DNA from: Turnera subulata
Taxonomy: Eukaryota; Streptophyta; Magnoliopsida; Malpighiales; Passifloraceae
DNA: 64,000 nucleotides
Direction: 5' to 3'
Assembly (NCBI GenBank): GCA_028386065.3
Contig: JAKUCV010001512.1
Span: forward strand, 44,271 to 108,270
A program made the translations under genes and the position numbers. The notes below the pieces were generated by a model, which saw only the letters and a list, made by a program, of their open reading frames with translations, had not been told where the DNA came from and made no database searches. Below, piece after piece: positions 62,087 to 64,000 of the stretch; the first letter of the stretch is position 1, and the number at the start of each line of letters is the position of its first letter.

Positions 62087-62103
62087 AACAAGGTAAAGTA
62101 CAC
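62087..62103 (+). repeat. Right target-site duplication of the LINE
   Basis: AACAAGGTAAAGTACAC directly follows the poly-A tail. One difference from the left copy (A for G at 62097) implies some age since insertion. Confidence 0.85.
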
Positions 62104-62663
62104 AGTGAGTCTTCAACATATAAAGCAGGTAAAGTAGAAAACCATCTAAACCTATTACAAAGTCAACATCCAGATCCTCCATGTCTGTTAATCCTATAAC
62201 ATGAGGATGACAGTTGAAACTTATAATAGTTTCAGAGGAAACCAGATTCAAAGGAGTAGAGGCAAAACGAGGCACCACAAGTCCCATAATACCTTTCAAC
62301 AAAGGTAGAATAATCAGAGAGGGGAGAATCTGTATAACCTGCAAAAGAAAAAGAGAAATTTCTACATATACCTGAATAACATGGCTACTGCAACCATTGT
62401 GAATTGTCATGAGGTGCATCTCAAAAACTACTCTAAAGAGATAAGTTGCAACTAAAACAACATAGATCCACCATTTATTTAGGATAAATAAAAAGAAAAA
62501 ATAAAGATTTAGAAAGATCACTAATGGCTAAACAACAACTCCAAATCTTAAATCCACATAGAAAAACAGTAGAAGAGAGAGAAAGAAGGAGGGAGAAAAA
62601 AGTGAGAGTTATGTTCTTAAAATATCTTGACAAGTGTTAATTTGGTTGATTAGAATAGCTTTT

Positions 62664-62941
62664 GTATCAAACATTTTCATTGCATTTTCATATTGGACGT
62701 AGCGAATTATTTTGGTTGACCGAATTACCATATTACATTCCATATACCAATTTTTGCTTTCATTTGTCCAAAGCTAATTCCATTCCCGTACTGATCCTGG
62801 AACAAGAGATAGAATCACGACTAACTAATTACTGGTATTTCATTTTTAAAATTCGCTTACATGGCTTGCAGAGGGCATACCTCTTATAGTAATATTAACA
62901 CATATGCATATACTAACGTAATTGTTACATCATTTACTATT
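62664..62941. other. Intergenic AT-rich spacer
   Basis: No gene or bounded element recognised between the retroposed segment and the small DNA transposon. Confidence 0.5.
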
Positions 62942-62950
62942 CATTACGTC

Positions 62951-63159
62951 GGGGGCGGATCCAGGAATATTTATTAGGGGGCCAAATTTATAAGAATGAG
63001 TTACGCACTCTCTGGTTCAAACCCACGTCAATCGCGTGAGTTAAAAGCACTACCAACCATCAAACCAACATGAACTCTATGTGTTATTATTACCATAAAT
63101 AATAATATATCGGATTTAGGGAGGGCCAGGCCCCTGCTTGCCCCCTGGATCCGCCGCTG
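62951..63159. mobile_element. 209-bp non-autonomous DNA transposon (Mutator-like MITE)
   Basis: GGCGGATCCAGG at 62954-62965 is the exact reverse complement of CCTGGATCCGCC at 63144-63155, close to both ends of a 209-bp segment. CATTACGTC is duplicated on both sides (62942-62950 and 63160-63168). A 9-bp target duplication is typical of Mutator-like elements, though an 8-bp hAT duplication plus a chance match cannot be excluded. There is no coding capacity, so mobility would need a transposase from elsewhere. Confidence 0.85.
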
Positions 63160-63168
63160 CATTACGTC

Positions 63169-63375
63169 ATTGCTTACATCATTGTTTTTTCCAACTCGAT
63201 GAAAGTCAAAAATATTTTTACATAACATAATCCAATCACTTAATTATTTGGTTCAGTTGACTCAGATAGTATTGATCTATTAAATGATCAATTGTATAGA
63301 GTAGTCTCGTCTCATTTATGCAATGCATTAGATCAGCCATCCCAAAAAAGAAAGATTCAACACTTACACGCTACT
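63169..63375. other. AT-rich spacer between MITE and possible LTR
   Basis: Short non-coding stretch with no recognisable feature. Confidence 0.5.
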
Positions 63376-64000
63376 TGTAACGCCCCGGTTTTCCGTTTTA
63401 GGATTTATAAAGAAAATTCCGAATTCCGGTAATGGAAATAAAATTTATTTATTTTTCCTTGGGATTCATTAATTTTAAGCGGTAATATGACGCATTTGGG
63501 CTTTGTCGGACCTAAAACGCGTTTCGGGGCGAAACACGACGTCTATCGTAGTTTTAATCTAAACTACGTCGTTTTTTAAAAAAAAAAAAAAAACTATTGA
63601 AGGGTCAACCTGACGTTGACCGAGCCAGGCCAAACGACAGGTCGTTCAGCCGGCTAGGTCAAGTCAGGCACCCACCTTTACCTTCTTCCCCTCTTCGCCT
63701 TTTTCCTTGTACTTTTCTCCTCCAATTTCTTTTTTTTCTCTGCCCGTTGCATCCCCACTCAGCCGCCGGCTGCAACGGCATTGTCTCCTCCACTAACCCC
63801 TCTTCTTTTTCTTCTTCTCTCCATTCGGTCCCGGAACCCTCATGATTCCTCTCTTCTCTATTTTCTGGTTTCACAAACCGTCGCCCCACTCCGTTCTTTT
63901 CTTCCCTTCTCTCCTTTATCTCTTCCCCCTCACTGAGCCGTCGCCCTCCACCTCTTGAATCGCCACCGCCGCAGCCGAGAACGCGAGACCAGAACCGGCG
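63376..64000 (+). mobile_element. Possible 5' end of an LTR retrotransposon, cut by the window edge
   Basis: The sequence TGTAACGCCCCGGTTTTCCG at 63376 resembles the start of long terminal repeats of plant Ty3/gypsy elements, which begin TGTAAC/TGTCAC followed by GCCCCG. The following 600 bases are C- and T-rich without a sure gene. The end of the LTR, primer-binding site and coding region are not in the window, so it may instead be a promoter with a CT-rich leader. Confidence 0.35.

Larger units (their letters stand above)
60301..62088 (+). mobile_element. 5'-truncated, inactivated non-LTR retrotransposon (LINE) with poly-A tail
   Basis: A plus-strand LINE fragment of about 1.8 kb. It encodes, in broken frames, the end of a reverse transcriptase region (FIWGAGDDKHKIHPLNW, GGLGLRKLEPLNAAFLMKLA), a zf-RVT-like segment (WHWKGPQRVRAFLWLTAHNK) and an RNase H domain of the RVT_3 type (LNTDGASKGN, LEVDSQLVMKLL, IYREANGCADRLANLG). 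It ends after TTTTATTACC in a poly-A tail at 62077-62088. The 17-base sequence AACAAGGTAAGGTACAC flanks it at 60284-60300 and, with one mismatch, at 62087-62103. The coding part has at least two frameshifts and an in-frame TGA at 61629-61631 inside RNase H, so it is dead. Confidence 0.88.
60253..62652 (-). mobile_element. Older minus-strand retroposed segment, split by a younger LINE
   Basis: Read on the minus strand, 62652-62104 continues across the younger insertion to 60300-60253 and ends in ATGAATCTGTCCCTTTCATC followed by a short A run. GAATAGCTTTT at 60242-60252 and at 62653-62663 could be its target-site duplication. The junctions at 60300 and 62104 rejoin without loss except for the younger element's own duplication. 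The class (LINE 3' end or other retroposed sequence) is not clear. Right boundary is tentative. Confidence 0.4.

Noticed and set aside
62072..62521. 149-codon minus-strand ORF next to the LINE
   Set aside because: Highly hydrophobic low-complexity ends and it runs into the LINE poly-A tract; it is better explained as part of the older retroposed segment.
63597..63889. Overlapping short ORFs in the C/T-rich right end
   Set aside because: Both strands are open because of biased base composition; no family features.
1..64000. CRISPR arrays, operons, phage or bacterial transfer
   Set aside because: The window is intron-rich plant DNA; no regular repeat-spacer array, ribosome-binding-site-led gene runs or bacterial-type genes were seen.

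Overview
The window is intron-rich, AT-rich nuclear DNA from a flowering plant, most likely a eudicot. It carries plant-only or plant-typical families (NO VEIN, sucrose-phosphate synthase, a GH35 beta-galactosidase with a C-terminal lectin domain). Introns have regular GT-AG ends, and plant retroelements and small DNA transposons sit between the genes. No bacterial, viral or organellar block was seen. Gene models were built by hand. For the nine models I could name, and for a tentative tenth, the chosen exons join in frame from start to stop and give protein lengths close to those known for each family.

Layout, left to right. 1-6.1 kb: a proline-rich protein of the At4g04980 type (+), then ARPC4, a subunit of the ARP2/3 actin nucleator (+). 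6.9-19.3 kb: a complete 13-exon NO VEIN gene (+, 2,839 aa). 20.2-21.5 kb: a small coiled-coil protein with a mitochondrial-type leader, possibly mitoribosomal mS26 (+). 22.8-24.3 kb: alkaline ceramidase (-). 26.0-31.4 kb: cytosolic methionyl-tRNA synthetase (-). 33.2-38.6 kb: sucrose-phosphate synthase of the AtSPS3F type (-). 42.0-48.2 kb: a METTL13-type double methyltransferase (+). 49.0-51.0 kb: PIG-X, a GPI-mannosyltransferase I subunit (+). 51.5-59.8 kb: BGAL9-type beta-galactosidase (-), convergent with PIG-X. 60.2-64.0 kb: repeats, comprising a 5'-truncated LINE with a 17-bp target-site duplication, apparently nested in an older minus-strand retroposed segment; a 209-bp DNA-transposon miniature with 9-bp duplications; and a possible LTR start running off the end.

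These are independent housekeeping, developmental and metabolic genes, not a functional cluster. Three promoters (METTL13, MetRS, the mitochondrial-type gene) carry telo-box and/or site II (TGGGCC/T) motifs, which are typical of plant genes for translation and organelle biogenesis. I found no convincing undescribed biological system. The more interesting details are two out-of-frame upstream ORFs overlapping the ceramidase start codon, a start codon isolated in its own exon in ARPC4, a 4 x 72-bp in-frame repeat encoding a basic tract in NO VEIN, a near-perfect hairpin at 25.4 kb, and nested or remnant retroposition scars.
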